Under the pieces are notes generated by a model, which was given only the letters and a program-made list of their open reading frames with translations, was not told where the DNA came from and ran no database searches. Shown in pieces: positions 1 through 8,459 of a stretch of DNA of 64,000 nt. The translations under genes were made by a program, and so were the position numbers. The stretch covers positions 496,001 to 560,000 of the forward strand of contig NZ_CP053836.1 of assembly GCF_013201825.1 (NCBI RefSeq), written 5' to 3'. The stretch comes from Halarcobacter ebronensis (lineage in GTDB: Bacteria; Campylobacterota; Campylobacteria; Campylobacterales; Arcobacteraceae). Numbering within the stretch: the stretch's first letter is position 1; every line of letters begins with the position of its first letter.

Positions 1-566
1 ATATTCATATTTGGAGTATTCCAACTATGTGAAGAAGTAGAAGTTGTTTTTACTTGAACAACAGGATTCATTTTAAAAACTTGGTCAATACCACTTGCAG
101 TGTTTTCTATCATATCTTGTGAAACAACACTCATTTGATAAGGGGTGTCTTGTAAACTTCTATTTCCCCATAGACCTATACCTGAAATATCTTTTGATAG
201 ATATCCGTCTTCAGCTAAACCATCAGCACTCGCTAGAACATTTATTTCACCTAAAGAATTTGTATTTTCAGATTTTTTCTCTTTGATAATAATAGTGTCA
301 TTTTTTATTTCTGCTTCAAGTCCACACTCTTTTAAGATAATTGAAAGTGCATTTTTAGAACCTTTTATATTTTCCATTTTTTGTATTTTTTTATCTTTTA
401 GTAGATTACTATCTACAATATATGGTAATCCAATATCTTCACTTATTCTTTCTATTGCCTCTTTAAGAGGCATAGATTCTAGATTGTAAATCTTTTCAGC
501 ATATACATTTGAGTATAAAAGCAGTGTTAAAGCTGGCACAATTAAAGATTTTTTCAAAAGATTCAT
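1..566 (-). CDS. TonB-dependent siderophore receptor, N-terminal part (cut by window edge)
   Basis: Only the first 188 codons are in the window. Translation of the minus strand from the ATG at 566 gives a signal peptide (MNLLKKSLIVPALTLLLYSN, ending in VYA), then a secretin/TonB short N-terminal (STN) domain at about residues 25-80. The plug domain follows, with the family signature GLWGNRSLQDTPYQMSVVS. Receptors with an STN extension pass a ligand signal to a FecR-type anti-sigma factor, and fecR and fecI lie directly upstream on the same strand. The protein would import a ferric siderophore across the outer membrane. A Fur-box-like palindrome sits just upstream of the start. The exact siderophore cannot be read from this part. 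Confidence 0.9.
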   Translation of the reverse strand, partial: MNLLKKSLIVPALTLLLYSNVYAEKIYNLESMPLKEAIERISEDIGLPYIVDSNLLKDKKIQKMENIKGSKNALSIILKECGLEAEIKNDTIIIKEKKSENTNSLGEINVLASADGLAEDGYLSKDISGIGLWGNRSLQDTPYQMSVVSQDMIENTASGIDQVFKMNPVVQVKTTSTSSHSWNTPNMN

Positions 567-593
567 TTTTCTTTCCTTATTTTTTTAACTAAT

Positions 594-613
594 GATTTTG
601 AGAATTATTCTCT
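594..613. promoter_or_regulatory. Fur-box-like palindrome upstream of the siderophore receptor
   Basis: TGAGAAT-T-ATTCTCT at 599-613 has the 7-1-7 inverted-repeat layout of a Fur site, with an uninterrupted 6-bp core arm on each side. Extended to 594-612 it matches 14 of 19 positions of the classical consensus by eye. It lies 28 to 47 bases upstream of the receptor ATG in the 113-bp gap after fecR, so iron repression of the receptor is likely. Binding is inferred. Confidence 0.6.
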
Positions 614-679
614 ATAATGTAAGACGGAGATATTTAAAAAAGAGGACATCAAAAATATATAAATTTTAAAATTTTATAG

Positions 680-1651
680 TTATTGTTTTTTATTGATACT
701 AATAGTGTTTTCTTTTTTTTCAATGGCAATTGGATAAAGAGTTGTTAAAGAATCAAAGAATTTTTCTATTTGTGAATTTTTAAACTGTCCTGTAATTAGT
801 TGTTTTTCTTGGAATTCATAATTAATCTTGATTTTGTCATTTGTATATCTTGAGAATATTTTTATTGCATCTTTAACTAAAGTATTATCAAATATGAGAT
901 AGTTACTTTTCCAAGTGGCAATATCTTCAATTGGTATTGTTGACAAATTTAGAATTTTGCCATATTCATCAAGAATAATTTTTTCTCCTTTACTAAGTAG
1001 TGCAAGAGTTTGGAGTGTGTCATTCTCCATAATTTTAGAAATTTTTACAACTCCTTCTTTTACACTTATTGTTGTAATTTTATCAAGATTCTTAACTTCA
1101 AATGCAGTTCCTACTACCCTTATATTTGTCTTTTCTGATATTATATTAAAAGGTCTTGATTTATCTTTAGCAACATCAAACATCACTTGACCATAATAAA
1201 GTTTGACTACTCTTTGTTTATTATAGAGTTTTACATCTAGTTTAGTTTTAGCATCAATTTCTAATTTTGTTCCATCTAAAAGAGTTATTTGGTTTGTTAA
1301 AATATTTGTTTTAAGATTACTCTCATATATTGGAGAATAGTAGTTTACTCCTTGAAATATAGAAAAGAATATTAGAACAAGTAACGTTGCAGCAAAAGAG
1401 TATTTTTTTGTATATTCAAAAAATTTTGTTTTTTTTGCTCCTTTTTGAGCTTCATCTATTAGATTATCTAAATATTTTTCATCTAAAGAGTTACAAAGGG
1501 ATTCGATTTTTATTAAATAATTGTAAGCTTGTTTATGAGTATTATCCTCATCTAGCCATTTTCTAAATTTTTGTTTTTCTTCTAAAGTGATATTTTCTTT
1601 ATTACAGGCAAACCAATATGAAGCTTGTTCTTCCACTATTTTATTATTCAT
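680..1651 (-). CDS. fecR: FecR-family anti-sigma factor / signal transducer
   Basis: 323 residues with the FecR architecture. A cytoplasmic DUF4880-like N-terminus (EEQASYWFACNKE) carries the conserved tryptophans that contact the sigma factor. One membrane segment lies near residues 83-103. A periplasmic FecR domain contains the typical stretch RVVGTAFEVKN, and a C-terminal domain binds the receptor STN domain. It starts inside the last codons of fecI (8-bp overlap), so the two are translationally coupled. In this family the protein holds the ECF sigma factor until the loaded outer-membrane receptor signals. The neighbouring receptor at 1-566 is its obvious partner. Confidence 0.9.
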   Translation of the reverse strand: MNNKIVEEQASYWFACNKENITLEEKQKFRKWLDEDNTHKQAYNYLIKIESLCNSLDEKYLDNLIDEAQKGAKKTKFFEYTKKYSFAATLLVLIFFSIFQGVNYYSPIYESNLKTNILTNQITLLDGTKLEIDAKTKLDVKLYNKQRVVKLYYGQVMFDVAKDKSRPFNIISEKTNIRVVGTAFEVKNLDKITTISVKEGVVKISKIMENDTLQTLALLSKGEKIILDEYGKILNLSTIPIEDIATWKSNYLIFDNTLVKDAIKIFSRYTNDKIKINYEFQEKQLITGQFKNSQIEKFFDSLTTLYPIAIEKKENTISINKKQ

Positions 1652-2129
1652 TTAAATCCCAACCTTGGAAAGTGATATATTCTTTTATTTTTAGTGTTGC
1701 ACGGCTTATATGTTTTTGTGTTGCATTTACACTTATTCCCATACTTTTAGAGATTTGTTGTGTATCTAATCCTTTTACAAAATGCAAAACAAAGGCTTGC
1801 TTACTTCTTGAAGGAAGAGTTTCTATAGCTTCTTTTATCATATTTTGTTTAACAAGTTCAAGAATTTGCTCTTCAGGAAATTCTTCATTTGGAGTTACAT
1901 ACTTTTCTTCTTCAAAAACAATTTTTTTAATATTTTTTTCTTTTCTTGCTGTATCTATAACTAAGTTTTTTGCAATTTTATACAAAAAAGCTCTTTTATT
2001 ATTTATTGAAGTTTTTGAATTAGTTTCAAGAGCTTTTAAATATGTTTCTTGAACAATATCTGTTACATACTCTTTATTTCCAATTATTTTATGGACAAAT
2101 CTTTCAATCTCCTTATAGTAGTGCAACAT
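1644..2129 (-). CDS. fecI: FecI-type ECF RNA polymerase sigma factor
   Basis: 161 residues, normal for an ECF sigma factor. Region 2 is visible around DIVQETYLKAL and the following LYKIAKNLVIDTARK segment, which binds the -10 element. Region 4 ends in a helix-turn-helix around TQQISKSMGISVNATQKHIS. It is followed by an overlapping fecR and then an STN-type receptor gene, the classic surface-signalling arrangement. Only 7 bp separate it from the upstream gene of unknown function. It is therefore probably transcribed with the PepSY operon that starts near 4.58 kb, rather than from its own promoter. Confidence 0.92.
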   Translation of the reverse strand: MLHYYKEIERFVHKIIGNKEYVTDIVQETYLKALETNSKTSINNKRAFLYKIAKNLVIDTARKEKNIKKIVFEEEKYVTPNEEFPEEQILELVKQNMIKEAIETLPSRSKQAFVLHFVKGLDTQQISKSMGISVNATQKHISRATLKIKEYITFQGWDLNE

Positions 2130-2136
2130 AAAAATT

Positions 2137-2634
2137 TTAATCTTTTTGTTTTATTTGTGCCAATATCTTATTTGTGTTCAATCTACTAAAATATATGGTA
2201 AAACCAATTAATATGAAAGCTAATATAAATAGTATTACTGTAGAGTTATTCCATTCATTTGTTGTACTTCTTGGTTGAGATAGAGTACTACTATTTACTA
2301 AAGCTTTATTAAGAGCCTCTTTTTTGAAACCCTCTTGTGGAGGAATTCCTTTTTCAACAACTTGGTGACTTGGTCCACCATCAAGAACTATCTGATAAGG
2401 TTCTTTGGGTATTTCAACTGTTAGTTCACTTGACTCTGGGAGTCTTTGTTTAAAAAGGATAGTTCCATTAACTAATGATTCTAGTCTAAGCATTGCTCCA
2501 GGAGCTAATTGTCCTGTTGTAAATTCACCTGCAATGGTGATTGTATTATCTTCATTATCCATTACATTCATTAATAATGAGTGTCCAAAAAGAGATGAAC
2601 AAAAGAGTATTGTAAGTAACATATATTTTTTCAT
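2137..2634 (-). CDS. Small exported protein with C-terminal membrane anchor, iron-uptake operon
   Basis: The start is taken at the ATG at 2634 (MKKYMLLTILFCSSLFGHS). It has an AAAGGA ribosome site and gives a clean signal peptide; the longer frame overlaps the upstream gene. The 165-residue product has a predicted beta-rich periplasmic domain (GEFTTGQLAPGAMLRLESL) and one hydrophobic segment near residues 130-150 followed by a basic cytoplasmic tail. I do not recognise a named family. Its place between a PepSY membrane protein and fecI points to a role in siderophore uptake or in reducing or releasing imported iron, but that is inference from position only. Confidence 0.75.
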   Translation of the reverse strand: MKKYMLLTILFCSSLFGHSLLMNVMDNEDNTITIAGEFTTGQLAPGAMLRLESLVNGTILFKQRLPESSELTVEIPKEPYQIVLDGGPSHQVVEKGIPPQEGFKKEALNKALVNSSTLSQPRSTTNEWNNSTVILFILAFILIGFTIYFSRLNTNKILAQIKQKD

Positions 2635-2645
2635 AAGAATTCCTT

Positions 2646-4223
2646 TTAAAGTCTTTTTTTCCAAAAAATTTCTATTTGTTCTCTATTTTTAGGAAGTATT
2701 TTTGAGATTATAAATAGAATAATTCCAAATAGAAAAAGTCCAATATCAACACTTAAAATTTCATACATCTCTTCTTTATATAAAGATTCAGGAGAGAAAC
2801 CGCTTCCATAAAAATGTGCAAGGGGTGCTAATATAAAGAAAATTGCTCCAAGAAGCAGAAACTCTTTTGCTGCTTTATATGATTCCAATCTATAAAAAGA
2901 CCACATTAAAGTTGAAAGCCAAAAAATAAAAAACAAACCCTTTTGCCATATAAATCTATCTTGTAAATCAAATGGTAAAATCCATTGAAGTAAAAAGAGA
3001 AGTCCAGTTGAAGGAATTACACCTACCATAACACTTAAAGAGAGTTTTCCCATCCAGTTATATATAGGGATTTTTTTTGGAAACTTTCTACTTTTTTTCT
3101 CCAAATACAATAAAACACCAAATCCCAAAGCAAAAGTCGAAGCAAGCATTAAAAGTGAGATTAAAAGTCTAGTTGCAGTATCTACACCAAAAAGAAGATG
3201 TAAAAAATAGATACTATCATAAACCAAAGAGGACCAGTGTTTGTCCAATACTCTTTTATCTTCAATAAGTGAACCATCTTTCGCACTAAGGGTTATACTT
3301 GGTCTATTTGAGATACCATTTAAAAAAGGCATATATGGATTATACCCTTCTATTTTTACCCTTGCACTACTATCTTTCCAATTTATTAAAGTAAGTTTTT
3401 GAAAATCAACATTTGGGTTTATTTTTTGAGCTTTTTTAATAAGTTCACTTATTGGCAACATTGTAGAGCTTTCATTAGTTCTTTCTATATGAGCTATTTG
3501 AGGATATAAAACAGGTCCTACATATCTCCATATCTCTGAGGATTCACCTTTTGATGTAATATATGTCATTGGTTTTGAACCAATAAAACCTATATTCATC
3601 ATAGCTCCCGTTAGGGTAATTATTATAAAAGGAGGGAAAAGCCAAGTAAAAATTTTCCTATGCCACTTTGAAAATTTGCTTTGATTATTTTTTCCATTAT
3701 CTTTATATTTTATTGTGATAACTTGAACTAAACCACCAATTACTAAAAACATAACTGCAACTGCCATAAAACCAAAAACTGTATATCCAAAACTCTTTAA
3801 TGGACCACCATAATGCATTGTATTTAAAAAACTTGCAAGTTGAGATTGATCACCTTCATTCTCTAACTTTTGTGAATTATTTGGATTAAAAATTATTGGC
3901 TCAACAAATTGATGTGATATTTTTAGCACAGGATCATGTTGGTATCCAGGCAAGGTAATTATTATATTGTTTTTTGGAAAATCAGGGTCAGAGATTACAG
4001 GATCAATCATTGAAGAGTAGTCAATCTTTGTAATATCAGCTGCTTTAAAATGTCTTGAAGGTTTTTCCCAAACTTGAATAAAAGGCAACAAAATTGCAAA
4101 AATTCCAAAAAAGAGAGCCATATACATTAGCAGTGAAAAACTTATTCCAGTTGTTGCATGAACCCTTTGGAGTTTTTGTTTAAAAATTTTATTTTTCTCT
4201 TGTTTTGATAAGTTATGAGTCAT
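2646..4223 (-). CDS. PepSY-associated TM-helix protein (PiuB-like, iron uptake)
   Basis: 525 residues, an integral membrane protein of the PepSY_TM type. The first membrane helix is at about residues 28-48 after a basic cytoplasmic start (RVHATTGISFSLLMYMAL). A large periplasmic loop follows, then a second helix near 155-175 and a third starting with WHRKIFTWLFPPFIIITL. Several more helices fill the C-terminal third. The HATTG and WHR elements carry histidines typical of this family. Members sit beside TonB-dependent siderophore receptors and are thought to help release or reduce iron in the periplasm. It is 3 bp from the DUF3649-like gene upstream, as in PiuB-type operons. Confidence 0.85.
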   Translation of the reverse strand: MTHNLSKQEKNKIFKQKLQRVHATTGISFSLLMYMALFFGIFAILLPFIQVWEKPSRHFKAADITKIDYSSMIDPVISDPDFPKNNIIITLPGYQHDPVLKISHQFVEPIIFNPNNSQKLENEGDQSQLASFLNTMHYGGPLKSFGYTVFGFMAVAVMFLVIGGLVQVITIKYKDNGKNNQSKFSKWHRKIFTWLFPPFIIITLTGAMMNIGFIGSKPMTYITSKGESSEIWRYVGPVLYPQIAHIERTNESSTMLPISELIKKAQKINPNVDFQKLTLINWKDSSARVKIEGYNPYMPFLNGISNRPSITLSAKDGSLIEDKRVLDKHWSSLVYDSIYFLHLLFGVDTATRLLISLLMLASTFALGFGVLLYLEKKSRKFPKKIPIYNWMGKLSLSVMVGVIPSTGLLFLLQWILPFDLQDRFIWQKGLFFIFWLSTLMWSFYRLESYKAAKEFLLLGAIFFILAPLAHFYGSGFSPESLYKEEMYEILSVDIGLFLFGIILFIISKILPKNREQIEIFWKKRL

Positions 4224-4226
4224 TAT

Positions 4227-4580
4227 TTACCTTAAATAGAATATAAAAATTAAAATGATAAATATTGTTGTAGGTATAATTACTCTTTTTAGAGCAATTA
4301 GTTTTGAAGCTGACACTGAAATCCAAAGTGCTGCAATTGACCAAGCTAAAGTATTAAATAATAGTGGCATAGTAATAGACTCTCCCAAACTTCCTGGAAT
4401 AATATATACCAAAAAAGTCATTGCAGTGTAAGCAACCAGAAGACCACCAAGTATTGCACAAAAAGTTATAAAAAGTCCTATTTTCTTGCTGTTTAACAGC
4501 GGTTTGTTTAGCTCTTTATATAGTAAATTTATTTTATCAATCAATTTTATACCTAATTCAATTTTGATAATTGTAATCAT
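4227..4580 (-). CDS. Small membrane protein, DUF3649-like
   Basis: 117 residues with three predicted membrane helices ([20 protein letters not shown], a central one around [19 protein letters not shown], and a C-terminal one). The size, helix layout and position just before a PepSY_TM protein fit DUF3649, found in siderophore operons. It is the first gene of the minus-strand iron operon. The ATG at 4580 has no convincing ribosome site and lies inside a Fur-box-like sequence. A TTG at 4544 preceded by TTAGG is an alternative start that would remove 12 residues before the first helix. Function is unknown. Confidence 0.7.
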   Translation of the reverse strand: MITIIKIELGIKLIDKINLLYKELNKPLLNSKKIGLFITFCAILGGLLVAYTAMTFLVYIIPGSLGESITMPLLFNTLAWSIAALWISVSASKLIALKRVIIPTTIFIILIFIFYLR

Positions 4581-4584
4581 TTGT
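4566..4584. promoter_or_regulatory. Fur-box-like site at the head of the PepSY-fecIR operon
   Basis: GATAATTGTAATCATTTGT matches 14 of 19 positions of the Fur consensus by eye and overlaps the annotated first codon of the minus-strand operon. In such an AT-rich genome this match alone is weak. The position, at the head of an iron operon and 122 bp from the serS start, makes it worth recording. Confidence 0.4.
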
Positions 4585-4671
4585 AAGTAAAAAAAGTCTT
4601 AATTTATTACCTTTCATGACAACTAAGATTTATAAAGAGTTTTGCTTTAACTTATTATGTAAAAAATTAGA

Positions 4672-4677
4672 TATAAT
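4672..4677 (+). promoter_or_regulatory. -10 element of serS
   Basis: TATAAT lies 25 bases before the chosen serS ATG at 4703. A start at 4616 would lie upstream of this promoter, which argues for the shorter protein. Confidence 0.6.
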
Positions 4678-4702
4678 TTGCAAAAAATTTGGAAAGAGTA
4701 TT

Positions 4703-5941
4703 ATGATTGATATAAAATTGCTTCAAAATGATTTTGATACAGTAGCTGCATCTTTAATAAAAAAAGGAGTAGATGCAGAGATTTTAAATAATTTGAAAAG
4801 TCTTTCAGAGAATACAAAAACAAAAAGACAAGAGATGGAAGATGTTACAGCATCTCAAAACAGATTGTCAAAAGAGTTTGGAAGATATAAAAAAGAGGGC
4901 TTAGATATTGCTTCTCTTCAAAATGAGATAAATGGTTTAAAATTAAAAAAACAAGAACTTGAAGAAGAGGTAAAAGTTTTGGAAGATAACCTTTCTTCTA
5001 TAATTCTTGGTATTCCAAATATTCCTGATGACACTGTTCCTATTGGGCTTGATGAGAGTGAAAATGTAGTACTTAGACAAATAGGAGAAAAACCAAAATT
5101 TGATTTTGAACCAAAAGAGCATTGGGATTTAAATAATGGCTGGCTTGATTTTGAAAGAGGTGTTAAATTAGCAAAATCAAGATTTTCTGCAATTAAAGGG
5201 CAGGGTGCTAGATTAGAGAGAGCACTTATTAACTATATGTTAGATTTTAATAGAAGTAGAGGTTTTGAAGAGTGGTATGTTCCTTTTATGGCAAATACTA
5301 ATACTCTTCAAGGAACAGGGCAACTTCCAAAATTTGAAGAGGATCTTTTTAAAATTGAAGGAGAGGATCTATATCTTATTCCAACAGCAGAGGTTAGCCT
5401 TACAAATTTATATAATGATGAGATTCTTCCAATAGAAGAGTTACCTTTATTGATGACTTCATATACTCCTTGTTTTAGAAAAGAAGCAGGAAGTGCAGGA
5501 AGAGATACAAGAGGACTTATTAGACAACATCAATTTGACAAAGTAGAAATGGTGGCAATTACAAAACAAGAAGAGTCTGATGAGATTTTTGAAAAGATGG
5601 TTTCATGTGCAAGTGATCTGTTAACATCTTTAGGATTAGCTCACCAAAAAGTGATGCTTTGCAGTGGAGATTTAGGTTTTAGTGCAGCTAAAACTATTGA
5701 CCTTGAAGTTTGGCTTCCAGGACAAGGGAAATATAGAGAGATTTCATCTATTTCTAATACAAGAGATTTTCAAGCAAGACGAGCAAAAATCAGATATAAA
5801 GATGGAAAGAAAAATACTTTAGCTCACACTTTAAATGGTTCATCTTTAGCTGTAGGAAGAACACTTGTGGCTATTATGGAAAATTATCAACAAGAAGATG
5901 GTAGCGTAAAAATACCTGCAGTTTTAGAAAAGTATATGTAA
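4703..5941 (+). CDS. serS: Seryl-tRNA synthetase
   Basis: 412 residues, the normal bacterial length. The start is ATG 4703 ([17 protein letters not shown]), which has the site GGAAAGAG and a -10 box upstream; the longer frame adds 29 residues unlike the family. The N-terminal antiparallel coiled-coil arm, which grips the long variable arm of tRNA-Ser, spans about residues 25-105. Class II motif 2 is at [20 protein letters not shown] and motif 3 at [19 protein letters not shown]. It charges serine onto tRNA-Ser and, in part, tRNA-Sec. It is divergent from the iron operon and ends in a hairpin shared with the convergent EAL gene. Confidence 0.97.
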   Translation: MIDIKLLQNDFDTVAASLIKKGVDAEILNNLKSLSENTKTKRQEMEDVTASQNRLSKEFGRYKKEGLDIASLQNEINGLKLKKQELEEEVKVLEDNLSSIILGIPNIPDDTVPIGLDESENVVLRQIGEKPKFDFEPKEHWDLNNGWLDFERGVKLAKSRFSAIKGQGARLERALINYMLDFNRSRGFEEWYVPFMANTNTLQGTGQLPKFEEDLFKIEGEDLYLIPTAEVSLTNLYNDEILPIEELPLLMTSYTPCFRKEAGSAGRDTRGLIRQHQFDKVEMVAITKQEESDEIFEKMVSCASDLLTSLGLAHQKVMLCSGDLGFSAAKTIDLEVWLPGQGKYREISSISNTRDFQARRAKIRYKDGKKNTLAHTLNGSSLAVGRTLVAIMENYQQEDGSVKIPAVLEKYM

Positions 5942-5958
5942 GAAGGAGACTTCTTACA
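5937..5958. terminator. Hairpin between convergent serS and EAL gene
   Basis: TGTAAGAAG - GAGA - CTTCTTACA is a perfect 9-bp stem with a tetraloop. It overlaps the serS stop codon and reaches the last codons of the minus-strand gene. There is no long T tract on either side, so it may act as a convergent-gene terminator or as a 3' stabiliser. Confidence 0.6.
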
Positions 5959-7948
5959 TCAACTTCATAGGTTTACCAAAATAGAAACCTTGTGAGTAAT
6001 CAACTCCAAGTTCTGTTAAAATATTATAAATTTTCTCATTTTCAACATACTCTGCAATAGTTTCAAGCCCTTGTTTTTTCGCAAAAGTTACAATAGTTTC
6101 AACTAAGTTTCTACTAAAATTATCTGTTTCAATATTTTTAATTAGGCTTCCGTCAATTTTTAAAATATCAGGAGAGTACTCTAAAAGTCTTTCAAAGTTT
6201 GAGTAACCACTACCAAAGTCATCAATGGCAATTTTTACATCTCCAATACTTTTTACAGATTTAATAAAATCTTTTACAAGTCTAAAATCTTTTATGTTTT
6301 CATCTTCTAAAAGTTCAAAGGTTACTCTTCCTTTATACTCTCTTTTTGAAATTAGTTTATATAAAGTATCTCTAATAATTTGATTCTCTATATCTAAAAC
6401 AGAGAGGTTGATACTTATATTATCTTTTATATGATCTAATATTTCAAAAGAGTTTTCAATAACTCTTTTTGTGATTTTTGTATAATAACTCCCTTTTTTT
6501 GAAACATCTAAAAAGAAATATGGAGAGACAATTTCTCCTTCTTCATTTATAAGTCTAACCAAAGACTCATATTTTACAATCTCTTTTGTTGAGTTATTTA
6601 TTATTGGTTGGAAAAAAGATACAATTCTTGAGTTGTCTAAAGCTTTTTTTACCATTTGAATTGTTTCAAGATTTCTCTTTGCAGTATCTTGTGCCTCTTC
6701 AAGAAGTTGATTTGCAAAGATTAGATTTTTATTCTCTTCAACTGCTTTTTCTATCCCATATCGCACATTTTCATATAAATTATTATGTCCAAAGCTATAA
6801 CTTACAATAACTCTTATATCATATTCAATATTTTCAAGTTCAATAGTACTCTCTTTTACATTGTTTACAAACTGCGCTAGTTGGATATGAATCAATTTTT
6901 TTGAGTATGAAGTGTCCGCTTCATCAAAATCCTCTAGTAGGGCAAAACACCCATCTCCTAAAGTAAAAATTCTACTAAAACTTTTATTATTTGGCATATG
7001 GTCTAAAAGAGTTTTCCCATAGATTGATTCAATTTTTTCAATTGTTTTTGCATCATAAAATTTATCCAAAATATCAAAATTTTCTATTTGAATCATAATC
7101 AAAAGGGAGTTTTTTGTTGATTCTAGGTAACTTAATAGTTGTTTTTTCTCACTCATTATTTCACTTATATCATTTCTAAGTGCAATATATTCAATAATAT
7201 TTCCTTCGTCATCAAGAAGAGGTTTTATAATTGTTTTTACAAAATAAGGTTTTCCACTTTTTGAGAGATTTTTAACAACACCTTCCCAAGGTTTTTTCTC
7301 AATACTTATAGTCTCCCACATCTTTTTATAAAACTCTTTTGGATTATCTGGGTGTCTTATAATAGAGTGAGATTTTCCTATAAGTTCCTCTTTTGAGTAT
7401 TCTGATATTTTTATAAAATTATCATTTACATAGGTAATTATCCCTTTTGTATCTGTTTTTGAAATAATTGAAGCTTTATTTGTAATATCTCTATACTGAT
7501 TCAAAAGTGCAAGATTTTTTTTACTCTCTTTATAAACAAGTGTTTTTTCCAATACTTTTAAAATAACATTTTTAAATTGGGTTGGATCAAGTGGTTTTAA
7601 GATAAAGCCATCAATTCCAGCTTGAATAGCTTTTACCATATACTCCTGCTCCCCATGTGCAGAGATAACTATAATAGGAATATGTAAATCAAGCTCCCTA
7701 ATATGCTCTATTAAGTCAATTCCATTCATTATTGGCATATTAATATCTGTTAATATCAGATCATATTTATCTTTTCTAAATTTTTCTAGAGCCTCTTTAC
7801 CATTTTGTGCAAGATCGATATTCTTTATAAAAATCTTTAAGATATTTGACACTGCCTCTGCTACAGAGAGAGTATCTTCTGCATACAAAACTTTTAAATT
7901 TTTTGCTTCAAGAAGCAAGTTATTAGAGAATTCTTTTTGATAATCCAT
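5954..7948 (-). CDS. Response regulator with PAS, degenerate GGDEF and EAL domains (c-di-GMP phosphodiesterase)
   Basis: 664 residues, no membrane segment. A receiver domain (about 15-135) carries phosphoacceptor Asp68 in ILTDINMPIMNG and the K of LKPLDP. A PAS domain with PAC extension follows (about 150-270, NFIKISEYSKEELIGKSHSI). The next region has a GGDEF fold but no GGDEF signature (LGDGCFALLEDF in its place). The C-terminal EAL domain looks catalytically complete: YESLVRL for EAL, INLSV, ELLEDE, AIDDFGSGYSNF, LKIDGSLI, IAEYVEN and SQGFYFGKP. It should degrade cyclic di-GMP in response to a phosphorelay and a small-ligand or redox signal. No kinase gene lies beside it. It is convergent with serS. 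Confidence 0.9.
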   Translation of the reverse strand: MDYQKEFSNNLLLEAKNLKVLYAEDTLSVAEAVSNILKIFIKNIDLAQNGKEALEKFRKDKYDLILTDINMPIMNGIDLIEHIRELDLHIPIIVISAHGEQEYMVKAIQAGIDGFILKPLDPTQFKNVILKVLEKTLVYKESKKNLALLNQYRDITNKASIISKTDTKGIITYVNDNFIKISEYSKEELIGKSHSIIRHPDNPKEFYKKMWETISIEKKPWEGVVKNLSKSGKPYFVKTIIKPLLDDEGNIIEYIALRNDISEIMSEKKQLLSYLESTKNSLLIMIQIENFDILDKFYDAKTIEKIESIYGKTLLDHMPNNKSFSRIFTLGDGCFALLEDFDEADTSYSKKLIHIQLAQFVNNVKESTIELENIEYDIRVIVSYSFGHNNLYENVRYGIEKAVEENKNLIFANQLLEEAQDTAKRNLETIQMVKKALDNSRIVSFFQPIINNSTKEIVKYESLVRLINEEGEIVSPYFFLDVSKKGSYYTKITKRVIENSFEILDHIKDNISINLSVLDIENQIIRDTLYKLISKREYKGRVTFELLEDENIKDFRLVKDFIKSVKSIGDVKIAIDDFGSGYSNFERLLEYSPDILKIDGSLIKNIETDNFSRNLVETIVTFAKKQGLETIAEYVENEKIYNILTELGVDYSQGFYFGKPMKLM

Positions 7949-8009
7949 ATTAACCTATTTTATTATTTTAAATTTTGTTCTAGTTATTATAACTTGTGAA
8001 TATTATGAT

Positions 8010-8390
8010 TTACTTAACAAATACTCTTGCATCATAAAGATCTTTTCCTAGAAAAACTTCTATTACTCCATTTGTTACTGTATAGTGTTTAAAAGTTATT
8101 ATTTTTCCTATAATAATATTATTTTTATTCGTAATAGGTTCAGAATTTTCATAATGACCTATAGAGTCTCCAATTTTAACAGTTGGTTTGGTATTAGATA
8201 TTTCTCCTCTTAAAAATATCTTTGTATAGCAAGTACCATTATAATCTCTTTTAGTTTTTCTAACATTTTGGATATTTTCGCCAACTCCATTTTCGTCAAA
8301 AATTCCTATGGCAAACATCTGTTTTATATTGGTTTCAAAAGCAAATAGTTTGATACTTAAAATAGCAATTATCAAAATAAGATTTTTCAT
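8010..8390 (-). CDS. Hypothetical exported protein
   Basis: 126 residues beginning with a signal peptide (MKNLILIIAILSIKLFAFE). The mature part is predicted mostly beta-stranded, with short repeats of charged and hydrophobic residues and a single Cys in NGTCYTKIFLRGE. I do not recognise the family. It is a single-gene unit between the EAL gene and the TrpD2-like gene, read away from the latter. Its ribosome site is weak. The clean signal peptide and full open frame support it as a real gene. It is probably a small periplasmic protein. Confidence 0.6.
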   Translation of the reverse strand: MKNLILIIAILSIKLFAFETNIKQMFAIGIFDENGVGENIQNVRKTKRDYNGTCYTKIFLRGEISNTKPTVKIGDSIGHYENSEPITNKNNIIIGKIITFKHYTVTNGVIEVFLGKDLYDARVFVK

Positions 8391-8459
8391 ATTTTATTCT
8401 ACAATATTTTTCTATTTATATTGTGATAAAATAGGATAAATTTTTAAAATGGATATGCA

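Noticed and set aside
4616-4702. 29-residue N-terminal extension of SerS
   Set aside because: Lies upstream of the TATAAT box, has no ribosome site and does not resemble the SerS arm.
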